DNA of 64,000 nucleotides from assembly GCA_003150035.1 (NCBI GenBank), contig QALR01000013.1, positions 1-64,000 on the forward strand. Reading direction: 5' to 3'. This DNA is from Clostridiales bacterium (GTDB taxonomy: Bacteria; Bacillota; Clostridia; Oscillospirales; CAG-272). The position numbers and the translations under genes are program-made. Shown here piece by piece: positions 41,816 to 49,595 of the stretch. The notes beneath the pieces were generated by a model. That model was not told where the DNA came from. It worked only from the letters and a program-made list of their open reading frames with translations, and did no database searches. How positions within the stretch are numbered: position 1 is the first letter of the stretch; each line of letters begins with the position of its first letter.

Positions 41816-43858
41816 ATGAAACAATCTAAATGGATGTGGTGCCCCGGAGATTTTGAGCTTTATCACGGAATGCTCGTTCACAACAGACGCACACAGGGCG
41901 GTGTTTTTCCCCCGTCCGATGGGGAACCAGTTTCTGGACAGCATGGAACAGCCGCTCTTGGCCCCGTCTACTATCCGCCGATGTGGCGGGTCGATTCGCC
42001 GCGCAGAACCCTTTTTCTCTATAAGGTGGCAATCTTGGAGAAGCCGGAGACGGTGACTTTCTATGCGAATACCGAGCATGCCAGTATTCTTGCCGACGGT
42101 GTGCGCTATCCTGCCGGTGTTACCGTAACGTTGAAGCCCGGGCGCCAGATGGTCAAAATTTTTGCTTATAAGGATGGAGGGCTTCCCGCGGTTTATTGCG
42201 TTGGGGATACCTTTGCCTCTGATGAAACATGGCAGCACGGCTCTTTTGGACTCGGAGATCTTCCTGCCGGAACCAATGATATGTATACGGAGCTTTCTGA
42301 CAATCCGGAAGTTTTCAAGTTCGCCTATGAGCGCATTCATCCGGTTTCTTCTGAAAAGGTGCAGGGCGGCATGCTTTTTGATTTTGGCTGTGAGCGATTC
42401 GGAAAGTTGATTTTTGAGAGGGTAACGCCGGCGGACGCAGCCTTCCTTATCGTATGCGGCGAATCCCGCGAAGAGGCGCTCGATCCGGAAAATGCTATCG
42501 TGCTAGTGCGTGCGACAGCAAAAGACGGCGGCTTTGTTTCTTCGGCTGTGGCATTCCGGTATGTGTTTGTGCCGGATTTCGGCGGCAGCTATGTGTTTTC
42601 TGCGGATTTTGAGTACCTTCCGCTTGAGGACAAGGGCGCGTTTCATTCGGATGATGCGCTAGTCAACAAAATTTGGGAGGTGTCCGCTTATACCTTGCAC
42701 CTCAATGCGCGCGAGGGCTTTTTTGACGGAATCAAGCGTGACCGTTGGGTTTGGGGCGGAGATGCGTACCAGAGCTTTTTTGTCAATTATTATTTGATGA
42801 ATGACAACGATATTGTGCGCCGCACGCTGCGAATCCTGCGTGGCGCAGAGCCGATGACCGCCCATATCAATACCATTCCCGATTATACGTTCTATTGGAT
42901 CATGGGCATCTGGGAATATTATTTCCACACGGGCGATATTGACTTTGTCCGCGCACTTTATCCGCAGATGCGTTCTACCATGGCGTTTATCCGGAGCAGA
43001 CTGGACGAAGACGGACTTTATACAAAATATAACGGGGATTGGGTTTTTGTCGACTGGTCCAAATTCGACAAGGATTCGGGTCCGTTTTGCGCCGAACAGA
43101 TGCTGCTCTGTCGCGCCTATACCTGTATGGCAAGTTGTGCGGCGCTTCTTGGGTACGCTGAAGAGGAAATTACCTACCGGGCGGAAGCTTCTTCTCTTGA
43201 GGAAAAAATCAACGCGCGCTATTGGGATGAGGAAAAGGGCGGCTTTGTGGACGATTACAAAACCGGCAACCGGAATATTACCCGTCATGCCAATATCTTT
43301 GCGCTGCTCTATGATTTGACAAGTGAGGAGCGAAAGGCGAAGATCATTACCCATGTCATCAAAAATAAGGAAATCCGCCCGATTACAACGCCGTATTTTG
43401 AATTCTTTGAACTTGACGCGATGTGCCAAATCGGGGAATTTGATTATATGACGGATATGCTTCACAGCTATTGGGGCGGCATGATTCGTCTCGGAGCCAC
43501 CACGATTTGGGAGGAATATTTCCCGGATAGAGAGGGTGCGGAGCATTATGCGATGTACGGGCGTCCCTATGGCAAAAGTCTTTGCCATGCGTGGGGAGCA
43601 TCACCGATTTATCTTCTCGGCAAGTATGCACTCGGCGTGCGTCCGACCTCCCCGGCTTATGCGACCTATGAGGTAAGGCCGAATCTTATGTGCTTCGGAA
43701 GCATTTCTGGCAAGGTTCCGACACCGAATGGGGTGGTGGAGGTTTCCATGGATAAAACCGGCGTGACTGTGCGTGCGGATGTGGACGGAGGAACGCTTGT
43801 CATCGCAGATAAGACCTATCCCATTGAAAAGGGAAGCGTGTTGACGGTTCAATATTAA
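41816..43858 (+). CDS. Alpha-L-rhamnosidase (GH78-like)
   Basis: The 680-residue protein has the helical barrel and sandwich domains of glycoside hydrolase family 78. The general-acid region is DGIKRDRWVWGGD (304-316), and the proposed general base is the Glu pair 566/567 in TTIWEEYFPD. Other family landmarks are FAYERIHPVSS, MLFDFGCERFGKLIF and the end YEVRPNLMCFGSISGKVPTPNGVVEV. No signal peptide is present, so it works on imported rhamnosylated oligosaccharides. Released rhamnose would feed RhaA and RhaB, encoded upstream. The ATG at 41816 is chosen over 41804 because GGAG then has correct spacing. It ends in a terminator. Confidence 0.88.
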   Translation: MKQSKWMWCPGDFELYHGMLVHNRRTQGGVFPPSDGEPVSGQHGTAALGPVYYPPMWRVDSPRRTLFLYKVAILEKPETVTFYANTEHASILADGVRYPAGVTVTLKPGRQMVKIFAYKDGGLPAVYCVGDTFASDETWQHGSFGLGDLPAGTNDMYTELSDNPEVFKFAYERIHPVSSEKVQGGMLFDFGCERFGKLIFERVTPADAAFLIVCGESREEALDPENAIVLVRATAKDGGFVSSAVAFRYVFVPDFGGSYVFSADFEYLPLEDKGAFHSDDALVNKIWEVSAYTLHLNAREGFFDGIKRDRWVWGGDAYQSFFVNYYLMNDNDIVRRTLRILRGAEPMTAHINTIPDYTFYWIMGIWEYYFHTGDIDFVRALYPQMRSTMAFIRSRLDEDGLYTKYNGDWVFVDWSKFDKDSGPFCAEQMLLCRAYTCMASCAALLGYAEEEITYRAEASSLEEKINARYWDEEKGGFVDDYKTGNRNITRHANIFALLYDLTSEERKAKIITHVIKNKEIRPITTPYFEFFELDAMCQIGEFDYMTDMLHSYWGGMIRLGATTIWEEYFPDREGAEHYAMYGRPYGKSLCHAWGASPIYLLGKYALGVRPTSPAYATYEVRPNLMCFGSISGKVPTPNGVVEVSMDKTGVTVRADVDGGTLVIADKTYPIEKGSVLTVQY

Positions 43859-43863
43859 ACGAG

Positions 43864-43909
43864 GAAGAACGGAATGAAGTCTGTTTTGGCGGATTTCCGT
43901 TCTTTTTTT
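43864..43909 (+). terminator. Terminator after rhamnosidase gene
   Basis: AGAACGGAA and TTCCGTTCT form a nine-base stem with a longer loop, followed by a run of seven T. Confidence 0.75.
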
Positions 43910-43988
43910 GTGCGAAAAAACGTAAAACGCCATTTATGGCCGTTCATGTATAAAATGTAATGGATTCTAAAACTTTTCATGAATTCTA

Positions 43989-44018
43989 TTGACAGGGAGT
44001 CGTTTTTTCTCATAGAAT
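43989..44018 (+). promoter_or_regulatory. Promoter for marR-ABC operon
   Basis: TTGACA (43989-43994), 18-base spacer, TAGAAT (44013-44018). The MarR-type palindrome begins two bases after the -10 box. Confidence 0.78.
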
Positions 44019-44019
44019 T

Positions 44020-44034
44020 GCTAACAGTGTTAGC
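44020..44034. promoter_or_regulatory. Palindromic operator, probable MarR autoregulatory site
   Basis: GCTAACA-G-TGTTAGC is a perfect 15-base palindrome. It sits on the transcription start region just after the -10 box and 39 bases before the marR start codon. Size and position suit a MarR dimer, which would block its own operon until a ligand is bound. Binding by this MarR is inferred from position. Confidence 0.8.
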
Positions 44035-44073
44035 GATATGACATGAGATATGTAAGAAGAGGAGGACAGCTTC

Positions 44074-44676
44074 ATGGATTATGAGAAGCTTGCGGCGGAA
44101 TTCATGGATATCCTGCCGAAGCTGCTTCAAATTCCCATGCAGAAGGATGCCGACAGGCTAGTGCGGGGAGAAATGTTCGCGCTGAGATATTTGTTTGAGG
44201 AAGGTCCGCAGACTCCGGGAAAAATCAGCGAAAAAATGAATATCAGCACAGCGCGTACGGCAAAGCTTCTTGCCGTATTGGAGGCAAAGGGATTTCTTGT
44301 TCGAGTGCCGGATGGAGCCGATAAGCGAAAAAGCCGTGTGACCCTGACGGAGAAGGGAGCGCGGCATATTGCCGCCCACAGAAAGCTTTTTCTGAGGATG
44401 GTCACCGACATGATGAAAGCGCTTGGAGAGCATGACGCGCTCGAATATGTGCGTATCACCAGGCGGGTTTTAGAAAATGCCGCCGTCGGAAAGGAAGAAC
44501 GGGTTTTTGACCCTCTTTCCCATAAGGCGCCTGCACCGTCATGTGACGCTGCGGGGGATAGAAAAGCTAGCCAGAGCCTTTCATCGCCTGCTGAATGCGA
44601 AAAGGAACCATCCGCCGGAGAGGCGGGAAACTTCTCGACCGAGTTATATTCAAAGAAAGGAAAGGGACAGAAATGA
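44074..44676 (+). CDS. MarR-family transcriptional regulator
   Basis: The 200-residue MarR-type winged-helix protein has its HTH at about residues 45-85 (GPQTPGKISEKMNISTARTAKLLAVLEAKGFLVRV) and the wing PDGADKRKSRVTLTEKG. The C-terminal ~55 residues are low-complexity, rich in Ser, Ala and Pro, and longer than usual. AGGAGG lies before the ATG. The stop overlaps the first ABC gene by four bases (ATGA). It would repress the operon through the palindrome upstream and release it on binding an exported compound. Confidence 0.92.
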   Translation: MDYEKLAAEFMDILPKLLQIPMQKDADRLVRGEMFALRYLFEEGPQTPGKISEKMNISTARTAKLLAVLEAKGFLVRVPDGADKRKSRVTLTEKGARHIAAHRKLFLRMVTDMMKALGEHDALEYVRITRRVLENAAVGKEERVFDPLSHKAPAPSCDAAGDRKASQSLSSPAECEKEPSAGEAGNFSTELYSKKGKGQK

Positions 44677-46436
44677 TTCGAATTTTCAGACATTTAAGAA
44701 CAAAGGAATGGTGCTTTGTCATTCTCAGCGTTCTGTTTATTGTTGCACAGGTTTGGTTAGATCTCCGTCTCCCGGAATATATGACGGAAATTACCGCGCT
44801 TGTGCAAACAGAAGGCAGTGAGATGGCGGAAATCTATTCCGCCGGCGGGAAAATGCTGCTGTGCGCTCTGGGAAGCCTCATCACGTCTGTTGTTGTCGGT
44901 TTTTTTGCCGCACAAGTAGCCGCGAACCTGTCGAGACGTCTGCGGCGGGAAATCTTTGAGAAGGTAGAATCCTTTTCTATGGAGGAAATCTCTGGATTTT
45001 CAACAGACAGCCTCATTACGCGCTCGACCAATGATATTACCCAGATCGAAATGATTGTGGCAATGGGACTTCAGCTCATTGTCAAGGCGCCGATTATGGC
45101 GGTGATGGCGATTCTGAAAATTCAGGATAAAGGGACATGGCAGTGGTCGGCCCTTACCGCATGTGCAGTTGTGCTGCTCGTGACAACAATCCTCATCATT
45201 ATGTTTTATTCAGTTCCAAAGTTCAAGCGGATTCAGGGGCTGACCGACAATCTCAACCGCGTGTCGAGAGAAAATCTCACAGGCCTGCGCGTTGTCCGCG
45301 CATACAATGCCGAGACGTATCAGGAAGAAAAATTTGACAGAGCAAATGAGGAGCTTACCGGAACCCATTTGAAGGCACAAAGGGCCATGCAGGTGATGAG
45401 TCCGATGATGAGCCTTGTCATGAATGGAATTACACTTGGAATCTATTGGATCGGCGCCTATTTGATTGATGCCGCGGGAATCTCCGACAAGCTTCCGATC
45501 TTCTCCAATATGGTTGTTTTTTCGTCGTATGCGATGCAGGTCATCATGGCGTTCACCATGCTCACGATGATTTTTATTATGTTGCCGAGAGCTGCCGTAT
45601 CCGCGAAGCGCATCGAGGAAGTGTTGGATACGAAGCCCACGATTTTGGATGGGACTGCAAGCAGCGGCGAGGTCGGACTTTGCGGCGAGGTGGAGTTCCG
45701 ACATGTCAGCTTCAAATATCCGGATGCGGAGGATTATGTTCTTCATGATATCAGCTTTACTGCGCATAAAGGAGAAACGGTTGCCTTTATCGGTGCGACG
45801 GGAAGCGGGAAAAGCACGATTGTCAATCTTGTCGCGAGATTTTATGATGCAACGGAGGGGGAGGTCCTTGTTGACGGAATCAACGTCAAGGATTATCGGC
45901 TGAGGGACCTTTACAACAAGCTCGGCTATGTGCCGCAGCGGGCGGTGCTGTTCTCCGGTACAGTGAAATCAAACGTCGCGTTCGGGGATAACGGGAAGCC
46001 GCCGGCGGACGAAACGGAGATCGCAGCGGCGGTCCGTACGGCGCAGAGCGCCGACTTTGTGGAAAGGCTTGAGGGGCAATATGATGGCGCCGTCGCGCAG
46101 GGAGGCGCGAATTTCTCCGGCGGACAAAAGCAGCGGCTTTCCATTGCAAGGGCAATCTGCCGTAAGCCGGAAATTTACATTTTTGACGACTCGTTCTCTG
46201 CATTGGATTATAAAACGGACAGGGTCCTGCGCTCCGCGCTGAAAAAAGAAACGGCGGGCGTGACGAGCTTGATTGTAGCCCAGAGAATCGGGACGATCAA
46301 GGACGCGGACCGTATTATTGTTATCGATGAGGGCAGAGCGGTCGGCATCGGAACGCATGACGAGCTGATGGCATCCTGCGACGTTTATCGCGAGATTGCC
46401 TTGTCACAGCTTTCAAAGGAGGAACTTGGCGCATGA
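44673..46436 (+). CDS. Heterodimeric ABC exporter, subunit with degenerate Walker B
   Basis: The 587-residue half-transporter has an N-terminal six-helix membrane domain (about 15-320) and a C-terminal nucleotide-binding domain. Walker A is GATGSGKST, the signature FSGGQKQRLS is canonical, and Walker B is IYIFDDSFSALD with Asp506 where the catalytic Glu should be. This is the mark of the non-hydrolysing site in TM287/288-, BmrC- or LmrC-like pairs. Starts by four-base overlap with marR, with AAAGGGA upstream. Exports drugs or lipids with the next gene product; the substrate is not readable. Confidence 0.93.
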   Translation: MIRIFRHLRTKEWCFVILSVLFIVAQVWLDLRLPEYMTEITALVQTEGSEMAEIYSAGGKMLLCALGSLITSVVVGFFAAQVAANLSRRLRREIFEKVESFSMEEISGFSTDSLITRSTNDITQIEMIVAMGLQLIVKAPIMAVMAILKIQDKGTWQWSALTACAVVLLVTTILIIMFYSVPKFKRIQGLTDNLNRVSRENLTGLRVVRAYNAETYQEEKFDRANEELTGTHLKAQRAMQVMSPMMSLVMNGITLGIYWIGAYLIDAAGISDKLPIFSNMVVFSSYAMQVIMAFTMLTMIFIMLPRAAVSAKRIEEVLDTKPTILDGTASSGEVGLCGEVEFRHVSFKYPDAEDYVLHDISFTAHKGETVAFIGATGSGKSTIVNLVARFYDATEGEVLVDGINVKDYRLRDLYNKLGYVPQRAVLFSGTVKSNVAFGDNGKPPADETEIAAAVRTAQSADFVERLEGQYDGAVAQGGANFSGGQKQRLSIARAICRKPEIYIFDDSFSALDYKTDRVLRSALKKETAGVTSLIVAQRIGTIKDADRIIVIDEGRAVGIGTHDELMASCDVYREIALSQLSKEELGA

Positions 46437-48226
46437 CACGAGGGATGCAGCATAAAAAAAGGGGCTTGTCAGAAAGACCCGTTAATTTTAAGAAATCCAT
46501 AGGGAAGCTTGTTTCCTTCTGCCGCCCGTATATTCCTGCTATTCTTGTTGCGATGGCCTGTGCGCTCGCAAGCGCGGTGCTTACGGTTATCGGGCCGGAT
46601 AAGGTAAGCGAGCTTACGGGACTTATCGAGGAGGGCTTTCTCTCCGGTATCGATTTTGAGGCGGTACTTACCATTTGCTATACTTTAATTGCGTTTTATG
46701 CCGCAAGCGCTCTTCTCGGATTGACACAGGGACTTGTTATGACGACGGTTAACCAGACCGTTTCCAAAAATCTGCGCCGTTCGATTTCGAGAAAAATCAA
46801 CCGGCTTCCGATGGATTATTACAACAAAACCAGCTTTGGCGACGTGCTGTCCCGCATCACCAACGATGTGGACACGATCAGCGAAACGTTGCAGCGCAGT
46901 ATCGTTCAGATGGTTTCCGCCGCGGCGCTTTTTATCGGGTGCCTCGTTATGATGTTCCGGACGAACTGGATTATGGCCGTCACTGCGATTGCCGCCTCTC
47001 TGATTGGGTTTGCGTTTGTGACGATTGTGACAAAAAGCTCCCAGAAATATTTTATCGCGCGTCAGGAATGGCTCGGCAAAATCAACGGGCATATTGAGGA
47101 GGTATATTCCGGACACAGTATCGTCCGTCTTTACAATGCGGAGGAGCAGCAAAGTCACGCTTTTAACGGAATGAATGAAAAGCTTTACGAGTGTAATTGG
47201 AAGTCTCAGTTCTTTTCGGGACTCATGATGCCGGTTATGAGCTTTATCGGCAATTTCGGTTATGTGGCGGTCTGTGTGGTCGGTGCGATGCTTGCTATGA
47301 ACGACAGAATCGATTTCGGCGTGATTGTTGCCTTTATCATTTATGTCAGGCTGTTTTCAAGCCCGCTTTCTCAGATCGCACAGGCGATGACGAGCCTGCA
47401 ATCCACGGCGGCAGCGTCAGAACGGGTATTTGACTTCCTCGAAGCGCCGGAAATGCCGGATGAATCGGAAAAAACAACGGTTCTGAAAGACGTGCGCGGC
47501 GAGGTCGAATTTGACCATGTGTATTTTGGGTATGACAGCGATAACATTATCATCCATGACTTCTGCGAGCATATCTATCCCGGGCAAAAAGTCGCCATTG
47601 TAGGACCGACCGGCGCCGGTAAGACGACAATGGTCAATCTTCTGATGCGCTTTTATGATGTCACAAGCGGAGAAATCAAAATCGACGGTGTGCCGACAAG
47701 CTCCCTTACGAGGGAGAACGTCCACGCTTTGTTCGGCATGGTGCTTCAGGATACGTGGCTTTTTGAGGGGACCATCCGGGAAAATGTCGTATACGGCAAG
47801 GAGAATATCAGTGACGAGCAGGTAGAGAGAGCTTGTCGCGCAGTCGGGATGCATCATTTTATTAAAACGCTTCCGCATGGATACGACACGGTGATCGACG
47901 ACAAGATGAATCTTTCTGCCGGACAAAAGCAGCTCCTTACCATTGCGCGCGCTATGATTGAAAATGCGCCGATGATTATTCTTGACGAGGCGACAAGCTC
48001 TGTCGATACCCGAACGGAGGTTCTTATTCAGAACGCGATGGACAGGATGACGCAGGGCAGGACGTCGTTTGTCATTGCACACCGGCTTTCCACTATCCGG
48101 AATTCGGATAAAATCCTTGTGATGAAAGACGGAAATATTATTGAGAGCGGCAATCACGAGGAACTGATGGCAAAAGGCGGTTTCTATGCCGACCTATACA
48201 ACAGTCAGTTTGAGGATGCTTCGTAA
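46433..48226 (+). CDS. Heterodimeric ABC exporter, catalytic subunit
   Basis: The 597-residue partner has six membrane helices and a nucleotide-binding domain with Walker A GPTGAGKTT and a canonical Walker B MIILDEATSSVD (Glu519). The signature is LSAGQKQLLT, in which Ala replaces the second Gly. Combined with subunit 1, the site made of this Walker A/B and the partner's FSGGQ is fully catalytic. The opposite site is degenerate on both sides, which fits the known asymmetric exporters. It starts by four-base overlap with the previous gene and ends at a strong terminator. Confidence 0.93.
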   Translation: MTRGMQHKKRGLSERPVNFKKSIGKLVSFCRPYIPAILVAMACALASAVLTVIGPDKVSELTGLIEEGFLSGIDFEAVLTICYTLIAFYAASALLGLTQGLVMTTVNQTVSKNLRRSISRKINRLPMDYYNKTSFGDVLSRITNDVDTISETLQRSIVQMVSAAALFIGCLVMMFRTNWIMAVTAIAASLIGFAFVTIVTKSSQKYFIARQEWLGKINGHIEEVYSGHSIVRLYNAEEQQSHAFNGMNEKLYECNWKSQFFSGLMMPVMSFIGNFGYVAVCVVGAMLAMNDRIDFGVIVAFIIYVRLFSSPLSQIAQAMTSLQSTAAASERVFDFLEAPEMPDESEKTTVLKDVRGEVEFDHVYFGYDSDNIIIHDFCEHIYPGQKVAIVGPTGAGKTTMVNLLMRFYDVTSGEIKIDGVPTSSLTRENVHALFGMVLQDTWLFEGTIRENVVYGKENISDEQVERACRAVGMHHFIKTLPHGYDTVIDDKMNLSAGQKQLLTIARAMIENAPMIILDEATSSVDTRTEVLIQNAMDRMTQGRTSFVIAHRLSTIRNSDKILVMKDGNIIESGNHEELMAKGGFYADLYNSQFEDAS

Positions 48227-48232
48227 AAAATA

Positions 48233-48265
48233 AAAAGCGCGGTTCCGGAGAAACCGCGCTTTTTT
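48233..48265 (+). terminator. Terminator after ABC exporter operon
   Basis: AAGCGCGGTT and AACCGCGCTT form a ten-base GC-rich stem, followed by T6. Confidence 0.93.
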
Positions 48266-48294
48266 CAGAGAGACGGATCTTTTCCCTGAAACAT

Positions 48295-48333
48295 AAGTCT
48301 CTTAAGAGATTTTAAGGTTTTTTTAAGAGACTT
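48295..48333. repeat. 11-bp inverted repeat overlapping the yccF promoter
   Basis: AAGTCTCTTAA (48295-48305) and TTAAGAGACTT (48323-48333) are perfect inverted repeats separated by 17 bases. The right arm runs into the -35 box. The left arm also lies within a 12-base palindrome, TCTCTTAAGAGA (48298-48309). The layout suits binding of a dimeric regulator to control the YccF gene. Confidence 0.75.
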
Positions 48334-48359
48334 GATAATTTTGCGGGATTTGGTATAAT
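48332..48359 (+). promoter_or_regulatory. Promoter for YccF-like gene
   Basis: TTGATA (48332-48337), 16-base spacer, TATAAT (48354-48359) with TGG extended -10. It lies 78 bases upstream of the start. Confidence 0.8.
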
Positions 48360-48436
48360 ATAAATATTGAAAGAGATGAAAAAATCCTCCGAAAAAGCGA
48401 GGGACCTTTCCTTTTTATCTCTGCTTGGGAGGGCGT

Positions 48437-48802
48437 ATGAGACTTATTGGAAACATTTTATGGATTTTATTATGTGGATTCTGGCTTTTTCTTGAATGGG
48501 CGCTTGTGGGACTTCTCTGGTGCATCACGATTGTCGGCATCCCGTTCGGCGTGCAGTGCTTGAAAATGGCAGGACTAATGCTTGCCCCGTTTGGTAAACA
48601 GGTTATCTACGGCGGCGGGGTGGTATCCCTGCTCGTCAACATCCTTTGGCTGATTTTCGGAGGCTTTGCCCTTGTTATCAGTTCGGCGCTGCTTGGACTT
48701 GTCCTTTGCGTTACCATTATTGGAATTCCGTTCGGTAAGCAATGCTTTAAGTTTGCCAAGCTTGCGCTTATGCCGTTTGGCGCATCGGTGGTACGTGTCT
48801 GA
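48437..48802 (+). CDS. YccF-domain membrane protein
   Basis: The 121-residue membrane protein has two YccF repeats. Each carries the hallmark ITIVGIPFG (residues about 35-43) or VTIIGIPFGKQC (about 97-108), preceded by a hydrophobic helix. In total about four helices are expected. Proteins of this family are inner-membrane, of unknown role. The ATG at 48437 has GGGAGGG upstream; an alternative TTG at 48425 lies within that site and is not used. Regulated by a promoter with an inverted repeat, it may respond to a specific stress (inference). Confidence 0.87.
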   Translation: MRLIGNILWILLCGFWLFLEWALVGLLWCITIVGIPFGVQCLKMAGLMLAPFGKQVIYGGGVVSLLVNILWLIFGGFALVISSALLGLVLCVTIIGIPFGKQCFKFAKLALMPFGASVVRV

Positions 48803-48840
48803 AAGGAAGTTCCGTTGGCTTTTCTTCTATGCTCCTCATG

Positions 48841-48875
48841 TGCGGCTTTTCTGTTTTGGAAAAGCCGCATTTTTC
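48841..48875 (+). terminator. Terminator after YccF-like gene
   Basis: TGCGGCTTTTC (48841-48851) pairs with GAAAAGCCGCA (48859-48869), followed by TTTTT. Confidence 0.92.
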
Positions 48876-49033
48876 CATGCAGAAGGCTGGAACGCGTGTT
48901 TTTTTGCGTTCCCAGCGCTTCAAACGGACAAATTCGGCGCAAGCCCGATTTTTATCTTTCGAGAGGGCATGGCTTCATGATGTCCGAATTTTCTTTTCCG
49001 GCATATACTGTCGGTGAAGGAGGTGAAAAAGAA

Positions 49034-49552
49034 ATGAATATGGGTAATTGCATGAACAGATGGAATGACCGTTCGCAGGGAAGATGCGGCTGTGGCTGCG
49101 GCAATTCAAATGCCGGGACGCTTTGTGTCGGAACCTCCGGGAACAGAGATACCGGAGCGCCGCTTGTAACGGATCTTGCCGGTGCGACGGAAAGAAACGG
49201 AAACTTTCGTAAAGTGTTTTGGACCGGAGAGAATCTTCAGGTAACGCTGATGAGCTTGAATCCGGGTGAAGATATCGGACTTGAAAGACATGAGGATACC
49301 GATCAGCTCCTTTTCGTTACGAGCGGCGATGGAATCGTTCAGACCGGGAACTGCCGGAACAATTTGTGTCAGTGCCGAGCTTCTGCGGGAACAGGAATTT
49401 TTGTTCCTGCCGGGACATGGCATAATTTGACGAATACCGGCACGACGCCCCTGAAGTTGTTTTCTGTCTACGCGCCGCCGGAACATCCGCGCGGTCTTGT
49501 CGAAGAAACGAAGCCCTGTGCCGCCAGGAGACGCTGTGGGTGCCGATCGTAA
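49034..49552 (+). CDS. Cupin-domain protein with Cys-rich tails
   Basis: A 172-residue protein. The cupin fold covers about 60-155, with the first motif GEDIGLERHEDTDQLLFVTSGDGIV (His and Glu ligands) and the second motif PAGTWHNLTNTG. The N-terminal tail holds RCGCGCG plus two further Cys, and the C-terminus ends CAARRRCGCRS. Cysteine-rich tails on a cupin are unusual and may bind metal or form disulfides on a surface such as a spore coat. The ATG at 49034 has AAGGAGGTG upstream at ideal spacing. It is monocistronic and ends in a terminator. Confidence 0.87.
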   Translation: MNMGNCMNRWNDRSQGRCGCGCGNSNAGTLCVGTSGNRDTGAPLVTDLAGATERNGNFRKVFWTGENLQVTLMSLNPGEDIGLERHEDTDQLLFVTSGDGIVQTGNCRNNLCQCRASAGTGIFVPAGTWHNLTNTGTTPLKLFSVYAPPEHPRGLVEETKPCAARRRCGCRS

Positions 49553-49563
49553 AAACAGAGCAG

Positions 49564-49595
49564 AGGAGGACTCCTTTCGGGGTCCTCCCTTTTTA
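49564..49595 (+). terminator. Terminator after cupin gene
   Basis: GGAGGACTCC and GGGGTCCTCC pair around a short TTTC loop, followed by CTTTTT. It lies at the meeting point with the leftward GH94-like gene. Confidence 0.8.
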
